Source of the DNA: Chloroflexota bacterium
Lineage (GTDB): Bacteria > Chloroflexota > Dehalococcoidia > Tepidiformales > Tepidiformaceae
Length of the DNA stretch: 8,994 nt
Reading direction: 5' to 3'
Assembly: GCA_963169135.1 (NCBI GenBank)
Contig: CAUJEQ010000012.1
Span: forward strand, 1 to 8,994
A program made the translations under genes and the position numbers. The notes under the pieces are model-generated. The model was not told where the DNA came from, did not search any database, and saw nothing but the letters and a program-made list of their open reading frames with translations. Shown here one piece after another: positions 1 to 5,295 of the stretch. Every line of letters begins with the position of its first letter. Position 1 is the stretch's first letter.

Positions 1-455
1 CGGTTGAGGTGGAGCGCCGGGGCGGTGATGTGGCTGGGTCCGCGGCCTTCGATGTCGACGATGTACTCGCCGATGTCGGTCTCCAGGAGGTCGATACCGG
101 CGGCGCGCAGGGCGTGGGTGAGACCGACTTCCTCGCCGACCATCGACTTGGACTTCGCGACGCGCCTTGCATCGCCCAGTAACTGCCGGATGGTGTTGAC
201 GGCCTCGGCGGGAGTGGCGGCACGATGGTAGCCGATACCGCGGCGGGCGAACTGTTCGCGGACCTGGTCGTGCAACTCCTCCAGGTGGTCGACGGCATAG
301 GCGCGGGCGGCGGCGGCGCGATCGCGGGCATCGAGCGGGCCCCGGCCGAGCGTGGCGGCGGAATCAGCCATGAGCTTGCGCATGATGGGCGTGACGGTGG
401 CCGAGGGCCGCTGGTCGCGGATTTCGCGGGCGGCGCGTTCGCGGTAGGTGCTCAT
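1..455 (-). CDS. lutB: LutB, iron-sulfur/LUD-domain subunit of L-lactate utilisation (N-terminal part)
   Basis: Partial: 151 complete codons from an ATG at 455, running off the left edge. The residues seen match the N-terminal LUD (DUF162) part of LutB/YkgF. A helical stretch (residues about 1-75) leads to the family signature KSKSMVGEEVGL (101-112), then AAGIDLLETDIGEYI (118-132) and GPSHITAPALHLN (139-151). By family knowledge, LutB works in the cytoplasm with LutA and LutC to oxidise L-lactate to pyruvate. The C-terminal ferredoxin-like 4Fe-4S cysteines of LutB would lie outside the window. The ATG overlaps the lutA stop in an ATGA arrangement (452-455), so the two are very likely co-transcribed and translationally coupled. 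No sign of decay is visible in the part present. The family call is secure; whether the substrate is L-lactate or another 2-hydroxyacid cannot be told from this fragment. Confidence 0.93.
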   Translation of the reverse strand, partial: MSTYRERAAREIRDQRPSATVTPIMRKLMADSAATLGRGPLDARDRAAAARAYAVDHLEELHDQVREQFARRGIGYHRAATPAEAVNTIRQLLGDARRVAKSKSMVGEEVGLTHALRAAGIDLLETDIGEYIVDIEGRGPSHITAPALHLN

Positions 456-1171
456 GCGAGTGCCCTCACCAGGACTTCCGGCAGCGACCAGCCCTCGAGC
501 TGGACGCCCATGCCCTCGGCCCCGGACTGGATGTGGGCCAGGCAGGAGAAGTCCGCCGAGACGAGGACGCGCGCGCCGGTGAGGGCCACGTCCTCGAGCT
601 TCGCTGTGAGCATGGCGACGGAAACCTCGGGCTGCTTGGCCGCGAAGGCGCCGCCGAACCCACAGCATTCTTCCTCGAACGTCAGGCGGCGCACCTCGAG
701 CCCTTCGATCCGTCCGAGCAGCGCAAGCACCGCGCCCGATGCGCCCAGCTCACGGCGGGTGTGGCAGGAATCGTGGTAGGCGACCACGCCATCGAGTTGA
801 AGCCCGAGGGTACCCAGGTTCGGGTGCGCCGCGACGTAGCTCGCGAAATCGACGAAGCGCTCGGCGATGCGCCGGGCGCCTCTGGCCCGCTCGCCTTCGA
901 ACAGGTCCGGCAAGTAGTGGCGCACCATGCTGGTACACGAGCCGGAGGTCACGACGACGGCCTCGTACGGCTGGCCGGCTTTCAGCAGCTCGCGGCCGAC
1001 GGACTTCGCCTCGGCGCGGAAGCCGCTGTTGAAGGCCGGCTGACCGCAACAGCGCCCGTCGATCAGGGAGACCTGGTCGCCGAGCGCTTCGAGGACGCGC
1101 CGGGCGTTTGCCGCGTCCTGGGGGCGGATGGTGGCCATGTAGCAGGGGTCGAAGAGGGCGATGCGTGCCAC
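452..1171 (-). CDS. lutA: LutA, CCG-domain Fe-S oxidoreductase subunit (L-lactate utilisation)
   Basis: 239 residues from GTG at 1171, the usual size for LutA/YkgE. Two cysteine-rich (CCG, DUF224) domains are visible. The first has C10, CCGQP at 41-45 and C79 (SGSCTSM). The second has HDSCH at 133-137, ECCGFGG at 168-174 and C210 (SADFSC). These cysteines bind the Fe-S cluster and pass electrons in the LutABC lactate oxidation complex, a cytoplasmic route from L-lactate to pyruvate. The GTG was chosen because homology begins there (ARIALFDPCY); the frame stays open upstream but that part lies inside the MMPL gene in another frame. No Shine-Dalgarno sequence is seen; instead TACAAT lies six bases before the GTG, so a leaderless message is possible. 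The stop overlaps the lutB ATG. A glycolate oxidase or other CCG-domain subunit is the alternative, but the adjacent lutB makes lutA the better call. Confidence 0.93.
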   Translation of the reverse strand: MARIALFDPCYMATIRPQDAANARRVLEALGDQVSLIDGRCCGQPAFNSGFRAEAKSVGRELLKAGQPYEAVVVTSGSCTSMVRHYLPDLFEGERARGARRIAERFVDFASYVAAHPNLGTLGLQLDGVVAYHDSCHTRRELGASGAVLALLGRIEGLEVRRLTFEEECCGFGGAFAAKQPEVSVAMLTAKLEDVALTGARVLVSADFSCLAHIQSGAEGMGVQLEGWSLPEVLVRALA

Positions 1172-1177
1172 GGGGGC

Positions 1178-1183
1178 ATTGTA
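1178..1183 (-). promoter_or_regulatory. Candidate leaderless -10 element of lutA
   Basis: On the minus strand TACAAT is followed by GCCCCC and then directly by the GTG start of lutA. This matches five of six bases of the TATAAT consensus and would put the first transcribed base at or next to the start codon. No Shine-Dalgarno motif is seen before the GTG, which fits a leaderless transcript. No convincing -35 was found at normal spacing; TTGCCG is about 21 bases upstream. The assignment is inference. Confidence 0.4.
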
Positions 1184-1191
1184 GAGGAGTT

Positions 1192-1221
1192 GGGGCCGGG
1201 GGCTCGGCAACCCCGGTCCCC
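1192..1221 (-). terminator. GC-rich hairpin between the MMPL gene and lutA
   Basis: GGGGCCGGGG (1192-1201) pairs with CCCCGGTCCCC (1211-1221) across a 9-nt loop, with one bulged T. It lies 20 bases past the larger hairpin at 1242-1271 in the direction of MMPL transcription and immediately upstream of the lutA -10 candidate. No U-run follows. It could help stop MMPL transcription, or be an accident of GC-rich sequence. Confidence 0.3.
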
Positions 1222-1241
1222 GGGCGGCCGGCGACACGCTA

Positions 1242-1271
1242 CGAGGCCCCGGATGTTCGTCCGGGGCCTCG
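1242..1271 (-). terminator. Perfect 12-bp hairpin after the MMPL gene
   Basis: CGAGGCCCCGGA (1242-1253) and TCCGGGGCCTCG (1260-1271) are perfect inverted repeats around a 6-nt loop (TGTTCG). It starts 22 bases past the MMPL stop codon. No U-tract follows on the minus strand, so it is not a textbook intrinsic terminator, but its position and perfect stem fit a transcript 3' end or RNA-stabilising hairpin that separates the MMPL gene from lutAB. Confidence 0.6.
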
Positions 1272-1293
1272 AGCAGGGAAGGAGACGGGTCGA

Positions 1294-3540
1294 TCAGTCG
1301 CCGCTGGTGAGGATTGGGCCGAGTTCGAAGGCGGGAGCCTCGTGACCGCGGACCTTGCCGTCGGCGTGGCGGGCGGGGCCTTCGACCGAGATCCGGGGCA
1401 TCCACTCCAGCCACTTCGGCAGGTACCAGTTCCTCGAACCCAGGAGCTCCATGCTCGCGGGGACGAGGACCGAGCGGACGACCGTGGCGTCGAGGAAGAC
1501 GGCGACGGCGAGGCCGAAGCCGACCTGCTGGAGCGCGATCATGTCGCCGAGAGCGAAGCCGCTGAAGACGGCCATCATGATAGCGGCGGCGCCGGTGATG
1601 ATGTGGGCGGTGGAGCGGAGGCCGTGGGCGACCGCGCCCGCGTTGTCGCCGGTCTGGAGGAAGCGCTCCTGGATGCGGCTCAGAAGGAAGACGTGGTAGT
1701 CCATGGAGAGCCCGAAGAGTACGGCGAAGAGGAACACGGGCAGGAACGCCTCCACCTGGTCGGCCTGGTGGAAGCCAAGGAGCCCCGCACCGACGCCCTC
1801 CTGGAAGACGAGCACGACGAGTCCGTAGGCGGCGCCCACGCTCAGGAGGTTCATGATGATCGCCTTCACCGGGATGACGATGGAGCGGAAGACCATGGTC
1901 AGCAGGATGAAGCTGAGCGTGAGGACGAAGGCGATGACGATCGGCAGGTACCGGTTCATGGTGTCGATGTAGTCGACGTTCTGGGCGGTGCCGCCGCCGA
2001 CGTAGACCTCGGCGGACGTGTTTCCGAAGGCGGCCGGGATGTAGTCGCCGCGGAGCCGGCGGAGGGCATCCATCGCGCGTTCGCTGCTGGCATCGCCGTT
2101 CAGGAGGACGGTGAAGTATCCGTACTGGCCGCCCTCGACGGTGGTGAGGGTGGACATGGTGGAGAAGTCGCCATCCTGGGCGATGGCCCTGCGCAGGTTG
2201 GCGACCGCGAGGGAGACCTCGGCAGAGTCGACGTTGCCTTCGATGACGACCTCCGCCGGGTCGATGAGGCCGGCCGAGAACTCCTCGTTGAGGACGTTGA
2301 AGGCCTGGACCGACTGGAGGTGCTGCGGGAAGGTGCTGAGGCCGAGGGCGCCGATGTTGATGCGGGCGTAGGGCAGGGCCATGGCGACCAGGAGCGCGAC
2401 CGAGGTGGTGGTGGCAATCCACGGGTGGCGCATCACGAGCATGGTGGTCTTGCCGAAGAAGCCGGAATCGATCGGCTGCTCGCTCTTCGTCTTTCGTCCG
2501 GGCAGCCGCAGCCAGTTGATGCGGTCGCCAAGAAGGCTGAGGACAGCGGGGAGCAACGTCAGGGCAACGGCGACGGCCGCAACGACCACGGTGATGGCGC
2601 CAACCGCCATGCCGGCGAACATGCTGGCCGGCACGATGACGAGCCCGGCGAGCGCGATAATGACCGTGATGCCGGAGAAGAGCACGGCCCGGCTGGCGGT
2701 ATTGCCCGCCGCGACGACCGCATCAACCTTCTCCTGTCCCGCGGCACGCTCCTCGCGGAAGCGTTCGACGATGAAGAGGGTGTAGTCGATGCCGACCGCG
2801 AGACCAATCATCGTGATCATGTTGATGGTGGAGCTATCGATGCCGATGAACTGGCTGATGATGGCGGTGATGCCCATCGAGACAAGGATGCCAAGCAGTG
2901 CGAGGATGACCGGCACACCGGCAGCCACGGCCGCGCCGAAGACGATGAGCAGCACGAGGAGCGCGATCGGCAGCCCGATGGCTTCGCCGCGCGCGAGGTC
3001 CTTCTCAAACTGGTGATTCGCATCGTGCCAGATGGAGCCGTCCCCGGCGGTCAGCACGGTGAAGCCTTCGTGGCCGTTGCGTTCGGCGAGGAGTTCGGAG
3101 AGCGGGGCAACCGTGTCGGTCGCTTCGACGATGTCACCTTCGAGGCTGGCCGGGAGGATGGTGGTGTGGCGGTCGGCCGAGACAAGTGCCTGGTCTCCGG
3201 TTTCGTAGACGCTGGTGATGCCGGAGACCGTTTCGGGCAGTGCGCGAATGTCGGCGGTGAGTTGGGCGACGAAGGCCTGGAACTCAGGGTCATCGACGGT
3301 GAGCGTGGCCGACTGGACGACGATGGTCTCAGCCGCGGGCGACTGGCCGAGGATGCGCTCTTCGAGCAGGCCGGCGGCCTTCTGCGAGTCGGACCCGCGA
3401 ATTTCCCAGCTCGGCGTGATCTTGAGCTGCGAGGCCGCGCCAAGGGCGAGCACGATGAACGCGACCCAGACGCCGAGGGTGAGCCACGGGTGGTTCGCGC
3501 TCCGGCGCGCAAGGCGGTCGGGTGAAAGGAATGTTCTCAA
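1294..3540 (-). CDS. MMPL-family RND transporter
   Basis: 748 residues from TTG at 3540, typical for a bacterial MMPL protein. The layout is the RND pseudo-repeat. TM1 is at about 21-38, followed by a large outside loop (39-186). A bundle of TM helices spans about 187-338, a second starts near 374-391, another outside loop runs 392-530, and the last TM bundle spans about 531-700. A hydrophilic tail ends the protein. Each bundle carries the proton-relay Asp-Tyr pair: GIDYTLFIVERFREER with D252-Y253, and GLSMDYHVFLLSRIQERF with D614-Y615. MMPL proteins use the proton gradient to move lipids, siderophores, pigments or hydrophobic drugs across the inner membrane; the substrate here cannot be read from the sequence. 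The start was fixed by AGGGAGG seven bases upstream and by loss of homology further up. No regulator gene is adjacent; a 21-bp inverted repeat lies about 200 bp upstream. Confidence 0.93.
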   Translation of the reverse strand: MRTFLSPDRLARRSANHPWLTLGVWVAFIVLALGAASQLKITPSWEIRGSDSQKAAGLLEERILGQSPAAETIVVQSATLTVDDPEFQAFVAQLTADIRALPETVSGITSVYETGDQALVSADRHTTILPASLEGDIVEATDTVAPLSELLAERNGHEGFTVLTAGDGSIWHDANHQFEKDLARGEAIGLPIALLVLLIVFGAAVAAGVPVILALLGILVSMGITAIISQFIGIDSSTINMITMIGLAVGIDYTLFIVERFREERAAGQEKVDAVVAAGNTASRAVLFSGITVIIALAGLVIVPASMFAGMAVGAITVVVAAVAVALTLLPAVLSLLGDRINWLRLPGRKTKSEQPIDSGFFGKTTMLVMRHPWIATTTSVALLVAMALPYARINIGALGLSTFPQHLQSVQAFNVLNEEFSAGLIDPAEVVIEGNVDSAEVSLAVANLRRAIAQDGDFSTMSTLTTVEGGQYGYFTVLLNGDASSERAMDALRRLRGDYIPAAFGNTSAEVYVGGGTAQNVDYIDTMNRYLPIVIAFVLTLSFILLTMVFRSIVIPVKAIIMNLLSVGAAYGLVVLVFQEGVGAGLLGFHQADQVEAFLPVFLFAVLFGLSMDYHVFLLSRIQERFLQTGDNAGAVAHGLRSTAHIITGAAAIMMAVFSGFALGDMIALQQVGFGLAVAVFLDATVVRSVLVPASMELLGSRNWYLPKWLEWMPRISVEGPARHADGKVRGHEAPAFELGPILTSGD

Positions 3541-3547
3541 CGTGAAT

Positions 3548-3554
3548 CCTCCCT
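3548..3554 (-). promoter_or_regulatory. Ribosome binding site deciding the TTG start of the MMPL gene
   Basis: AGGGAGG on the minus strand lies seven bases before TTG at 3540. No ATG or GTG lies in frame near it, and the MMPL homology begins right after this TTG, so the site settles the start. Confidence 0.8.
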
Positions 3555-3737
3555 GGGGCGGGACCGGTGAGAGTGCCCGCCAGACTCTTCCAGTGTTGGG
3601 CAGCGAGGGGGCTGGCCCATCAGCAGGGGGGACGAATGGCGCTTGTTCCTTGTGACGATGGGGGGCTCCTCCTTCCGGGGGATTTCCCTGATATCGGCAC
3701 CGGGCGGGCGGTTTTGTGTGAAGAATCTCGTTGACGC

Positions 3738-3758
3738 CCGTAACAAAACGTGTAACGG
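3738..3758. promoter_or_regulatory. Candidate operator, inverted repeat with GTAAC cores
   Basis: CCGTAAC (3738-3744) and GTAACGG (3752-3758) form an inverted repeat with six of seven positions paired and a 7-nt centre (AAAACGT). A third related GTAAT lies at 3762-3766. The site lies in a divergent intergenic region and is the kind of short dyad bound by TetR- or MarR-type repressors, which commonly control MMPL pumps. No regulator gene is in the window, so the binding protein is unknown. Confidence 0.3.
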
Positions 3759-3808
3759 CGCGTAATGAAGGGTGTGCAGCACCCCATCCGACGGGGAGGC
3801 ACCCCTGC

Positions 3809-3838
3809 AAGCCCGCCGGTCCGCAGCCCGGCGGGCTT
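3809..3838 (+). terminator. Terminator-like hairpin upstream of the alcohol dehydrogenase gene
   Basis: AAGCCCGCCGG (3809-3819) and CCGGCGGGCTT (3828-3838) are a perfect 11-bp stem with an 8-nt loop, followed on the plus strand by CTTAAT. The A...T-flanked GC stem is typical of an intrinsic terminator reading rightwards. No plus-strand gene ends before it, so it may end a small untranslated RNA from this region or insulate the dehydrogenase promoter. On the minus strand the same stem would be part of any long MMPL leader. Confidence 0.5.
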
Positions 3839-3917
3839 CTTAATGCCCCGCGGCAGCGCGCGCCCGCGTCCCCCGGTCCATCACTGGCGCTCCCTCGCAC
3901 CGGCGGGGCTATTCCGA

Positions 3918-3923
3918 TAGGAT
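3918..3923 (+). promoter_or_regulatory. Candidate -10 element of the alcohol dehydrogenase gene
   Basis: TAGGAT lies 34 bases before the ATG at 3952 and would place the first transcribed base near 3930, just ahead of the ribosome binding site. The hexamer is followed by a C-rich stretch, as at lutA and at the serine hydrolase gene. No good -35 is present at 17 bases. Inference only. Confidence 0.3.
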
Positions 3924-3935
3924 TCGCCCCCTTAG

Positions 3936-3942
3936 AAGGAGG
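3936..3942 (+). promoter_or_regulatory. Ribosome binding site of the alcohol dehydrogenase gene
   Basis: AAGGAGG, a full-strength Shine-Dalgarno match, lies nine bases before the ATG at 3952 and supports that start. Confidence 0.8.
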
Positions 3943-3951
3943 GACTCCACC

Positions 3952-5034
3952 ATGAAAGCCGCCATATTCCACGGCCCCCACCAGCCGCTCACCATAGAAA
4001 GCGTCGAGATCGACAACCCCATGGCCCGCGAGGTCGTCGTCCGCACGGTCGCGTCGGGCGTTTGCCACAGCGACCTGCACTTCGTCGACGGGCTGTACCC
4101 CATGCCGCCGCCGGCAATCCTGGGGCACGAGGCTGCCGGCATCGTCGAGGCAGTCGGCGACCAGGTGACCTATGTGAAGCCAGGCGACCACGTGATCTGC
4201 TGCCTGTCGGTGTTCTGCGGGCACTGCGAGATGTGCGTGAGCGGACGGCCGAACCTTTGCCGCAACCCCGACCTTCGGCGGCGCCCGGACCAGCCGCCAA
4301 AGCTGAGCTGGAACGGCACGCCGGTCGCCCAGTTCGCCAACCTCGGGGCCTATGCCGAAAAGATGCTCGTGCACGAAAACGCGATCGTGAAAATGCGGGA
4401 CGACATGCCGTTCGGCGCGGCCGCCCTCATCGGCTGCGGCGTGACCACCGGCGTCGGCGCCGTGCTCAACACGGCCCGGATCGAGGCGGGCTCATCGGTC
4501 GCGGTGTTCGGCTGCGGTGGCGTGGGCCTCTCGGCCATCCAGGGCGCGCGGATCGGCGGGGCGCGGATGATCATCGCGGTGGACACGGTCGAATCGAAGC
4601 TGGCGACGGCGAAGGAGCTGGGCGCCACGCACGTCGTCGACGCGTCGTCGGGCGACCCGGTGAAGGCGATCCGGGACCTGACGAACGGCGGCGTGGAGTA
4701 CTCGTTCGAGGCGATCGGGCTGAAGCGGGCGGCGGAGCAGGCGTACGAGTGCCTGGGTATCGGTGGCACCGCTACGGTGATCGGGATGATCCCGGTGGGC
4801 CAGAAGATCGAACTCGACGGACCGTCGTTCCTGCAGGAAAAGAAGATCCAGGGGAGCTCGATGGGCTCGAACCGGTTCCTGAAGGACATGCCGCGTTATG
4901 TGGACTTCTACATGCAGGGACGGCTGAAGCTCGATGAGATGATCACGCGCACGGGCACGCTCGAGGATGTGAACGAGGCGTTCCGGGCGATGAAGGCGGG
5001 CGAGGTCGCGCGCACGGTGCTGATGTTCGAGTAG
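3952..5034 (+). CDS. Zn-dependent medium-chain alcohol dehydrogenase (class III-like)
   Basis: 360 residues, full length for the Zn-containing MDR family. The GroES-like N-terminal half carries the catalytic zinc ligands C38 (GVCHSD), H59-E60 (GHEAAG) and C162 (GCGVTTG), and the structural-zinc lobe C89, C92, C95 and C103 in the usual spacing. The Rossmann half has GCGGVG at 187-192 and D211 at the end of the second strand, which favours NAD(H) over NADP(H). It should oxidise an alcohol or reduce an aldehyde in the cytoplasm. The GCGVTTGVGAVLNTA segment resembles class III and mycobacterial-type dehydrogenases, but the substrate cannot be told; glutathione- or mycothiol-dependent formaldehyde oxidation is possible, not shown. 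The ATG follows AAGGAGG. It appears to be a single-gene unit. The 3' end is odd: its last 31 coding and stop-codon bases plus three more recur exactly 118 bp downstream. Confidence 0.92.
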   Translation: MKAAIFHGPHQPLTIESVEIDNPMAREVVVRTVASGVCHSDLHFVDGLYPMPPPAILGHEAAGIVEAVGDQVTYVKPGDHVICCLSVFCGHCEMCVSGRPNLCRNPDLRRRPDQPPKLSWNGTPVAQFANLGAYAEKMLVHENAIVKMRDDMPFGAAALIGCGVTTGVGAVLNTARIEAGSSVAVFGCGGVGLSAIQGARIGGARMIIAVDTVESKLATAKELGATHVVDASSGDPVKAIRDLTNGGVEYSFEAIGLKRAAEQAYECLGIGGTATVIGMIPVGQKIELDGPSFLQEKKIQGSSMGSNRFLKDMPRYVDFYMQGRLKLDEMITRTGTLEDVNEAFRAMKAGEVARTVLMFE

Positions 5035-5037
5035 CGC
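5004..5037 (+). repeat. 34-nt direct repeat, copy 1 (end of the dehydrogenase gene)
   Basis: This copy covers the last codons of the alcohol dehydrogenase (ARTVLMFE), its TAG stop and three following bases. An identical 34-nt copy lies at 5122-5155. Matching continues, imperfectly but without gaps, into the ACGGAGGC element that follows each copy. Confidence 0.95.
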
Positions 5038-5047
5038 AGCAGGAAGA

Positions 5048-5117
5048 AACACGGAGGCACGGAGGCACGGAGATTCCAACAAGAGTCCTCGGTGCCCTCC
5101 ACGCTCCGGCGGCCGTG
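5048..5117 (+). repeat. ACGGAGGC-type repeat element, copy 1 (diverged hairpin)
   Basis: The left arm has tandem ACGGAGGC units (5051-5072). The right part (about 5088-5108, with CTCGGTGCC and CTCC blocks) is a diverged reverse complement, so only an imperfect stem forms. It lies just past the dehydrogenase stop and resembles copy 2 at the same 118-bp offset. REP-like intergenic elements of this sequence type occur in several environmental phyla (from memory, not searched). Confidence 0.6.
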
Positions 5118-5121
5118 CCGG

Positions 5122-5155
5122 GGTCGCGCGCACGGTGCTGATGTTCGAGTAGCGC
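5122..5155 (+). repeat. 34-nt direct repeat, copy 2 (non-coding copy of the dehydrogenase tail)
   Basis: Identical over 34 nt to 5004-5037, including the TAG stop codon. It is separated from copy 1 by 118 bp, which is not a multiple of three, and has no open gene in front of it. It is therefore a duplicated gene end, not a functional one. The bases to its left differ from those left of copy 1, which marks one edge of the duplication. Confidence 0.95.
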
Positions 5156-5165
5156 GACAGGGCTG

Positions 5166-5232
5166 AACACGGAGGCGCGGAGGCGCTGAGGAATTCGTAA
5201 AGATCCCTCTGGGCCCTCTGTGCCTCTGTGTT
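5166..5232 (+). repeat. ACGGAGGC-type repeat element, copy 2 (long hairpin)
   Basis: The arms 5166-5183 and 5215-5232 pair over all 18 positions in plus-strand RNA: 15 Watson-Crick pairs and three G-U pairs. The inner GAGG/CCTC extends the stem after an internal loop. On the minus-strand RNA the three wobble positions become A-C mismatches, so the structure is best formed in transcripts coming from the dehydrogenase gene. No U-run follows. It could act as the dehydrogenase transcript's 3' end or as a REP-like mobile repeat. Confidence 0.75.
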
Positions 5233-5248
5233 TGCCCTGCTATTCCTC

Positions 5249-5272
5249 AACACGGCGGCGCGGAGGCGCGGG
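5249..5272 (+). repeat. Degenerate third ACGGAGGC-type half-element
   Basis: AACACGGCGGCGCGGAGGCG repeats the left arm of the elements at 5048 and 5166 with few changes. No right arm follows. It directly precedes the candidate promoter of the serine hydrolase gene. Confidence 0.6.
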
Positions 5273-5281
5273 CCGAGGGAG

Positions 5282-5287
5282 TAGACT
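5282..5287 (+). promoter_or_regulatory. Candidate leaderless -10 element of the serine hydrolase gene
   Basis: TAGACT lies eight bases before the ATG at 5296, with a C-rich spacer (CCGCCCCG). This is the arrangement seen in leaderless transcripts. A purine stretch GAGGGAG sits 14 bases before the ATG, too far for an effective ribosome binding site, which favours the leaderless reading. No -35 is evident. Confidence 0.4.
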
Positions 5288-5295
5288 CCGCCCCG

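Larger units (their letters stand above)
3541..3951. other. Divergent intergenic region between the MMPL and alcohol dehydrogenase genes
   Basis: This 411-bp stretch has no convincing gene. Going right from the MMPL start, it holds the MMPL ribosome binding site (3548-3554), a possible 40-residue leader frame (3537-3659) behind AAGGAGG, a 21-bp inverted repeat with GTAAC cores (3738-3758), a short hairpin (3770-3784), a strong terminator-like hairpin (3809-3838), and the candidate promoter and ribosome binding site of the dehydrogenase (3918-3942). No tRNA or known riboswitch was recognised. Confidence 0.7.

Noticed and set aside
533..1345. A 270-codon plus-strand frame opposite lutA
   Set aside because: It is a complement shadow of lutA, whose cysteine motifs are intact on the minus strand.
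1108..3525. An 805-codon open frame on the plus strand opposite the MMPL gene
   Set aside because: It is rich in D, E, G, R and H in low-complexity runs, has no recognisable domain, and is what a GC-biased third codon position produces opposite a real gene. The MMPL protein on the other strand has full family motifs.
3636..3734. A 32-residue plus-strand small gene
   Set aside because: There is only a weak purine stretch four bases before its ATG, no similarity was recognised, and it runs opposite the likely MMPL leader.
3770..3838. A tRNA gene ending in a terminator
   Set aside because: No T-loop, anticodon arm or CCA-compatible acceptor stem can be drawn from these bases.
3541..4374. A longer N-terminus for the MMPL protein
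   Set aside because: The upstream frame is antisense to the dehydrogenase gene, and a good ribosome binding site with the first TM segment supports the TTG at 3540.
4492..5253. Minus-strand frames covering the dehydrogenase 3' end and the repeat elements
   Set aside because: They cross a coding gene in antisense and a repeat cluster; the peptides are translated repeats (RASVPPC, NTEAQRAQR) with no domain.
5048..5272. A CRISPR array
   Set aside because: The short ACGGAGGC units have no regular spacers, the copies form inverted arms, and no cas gene is present.
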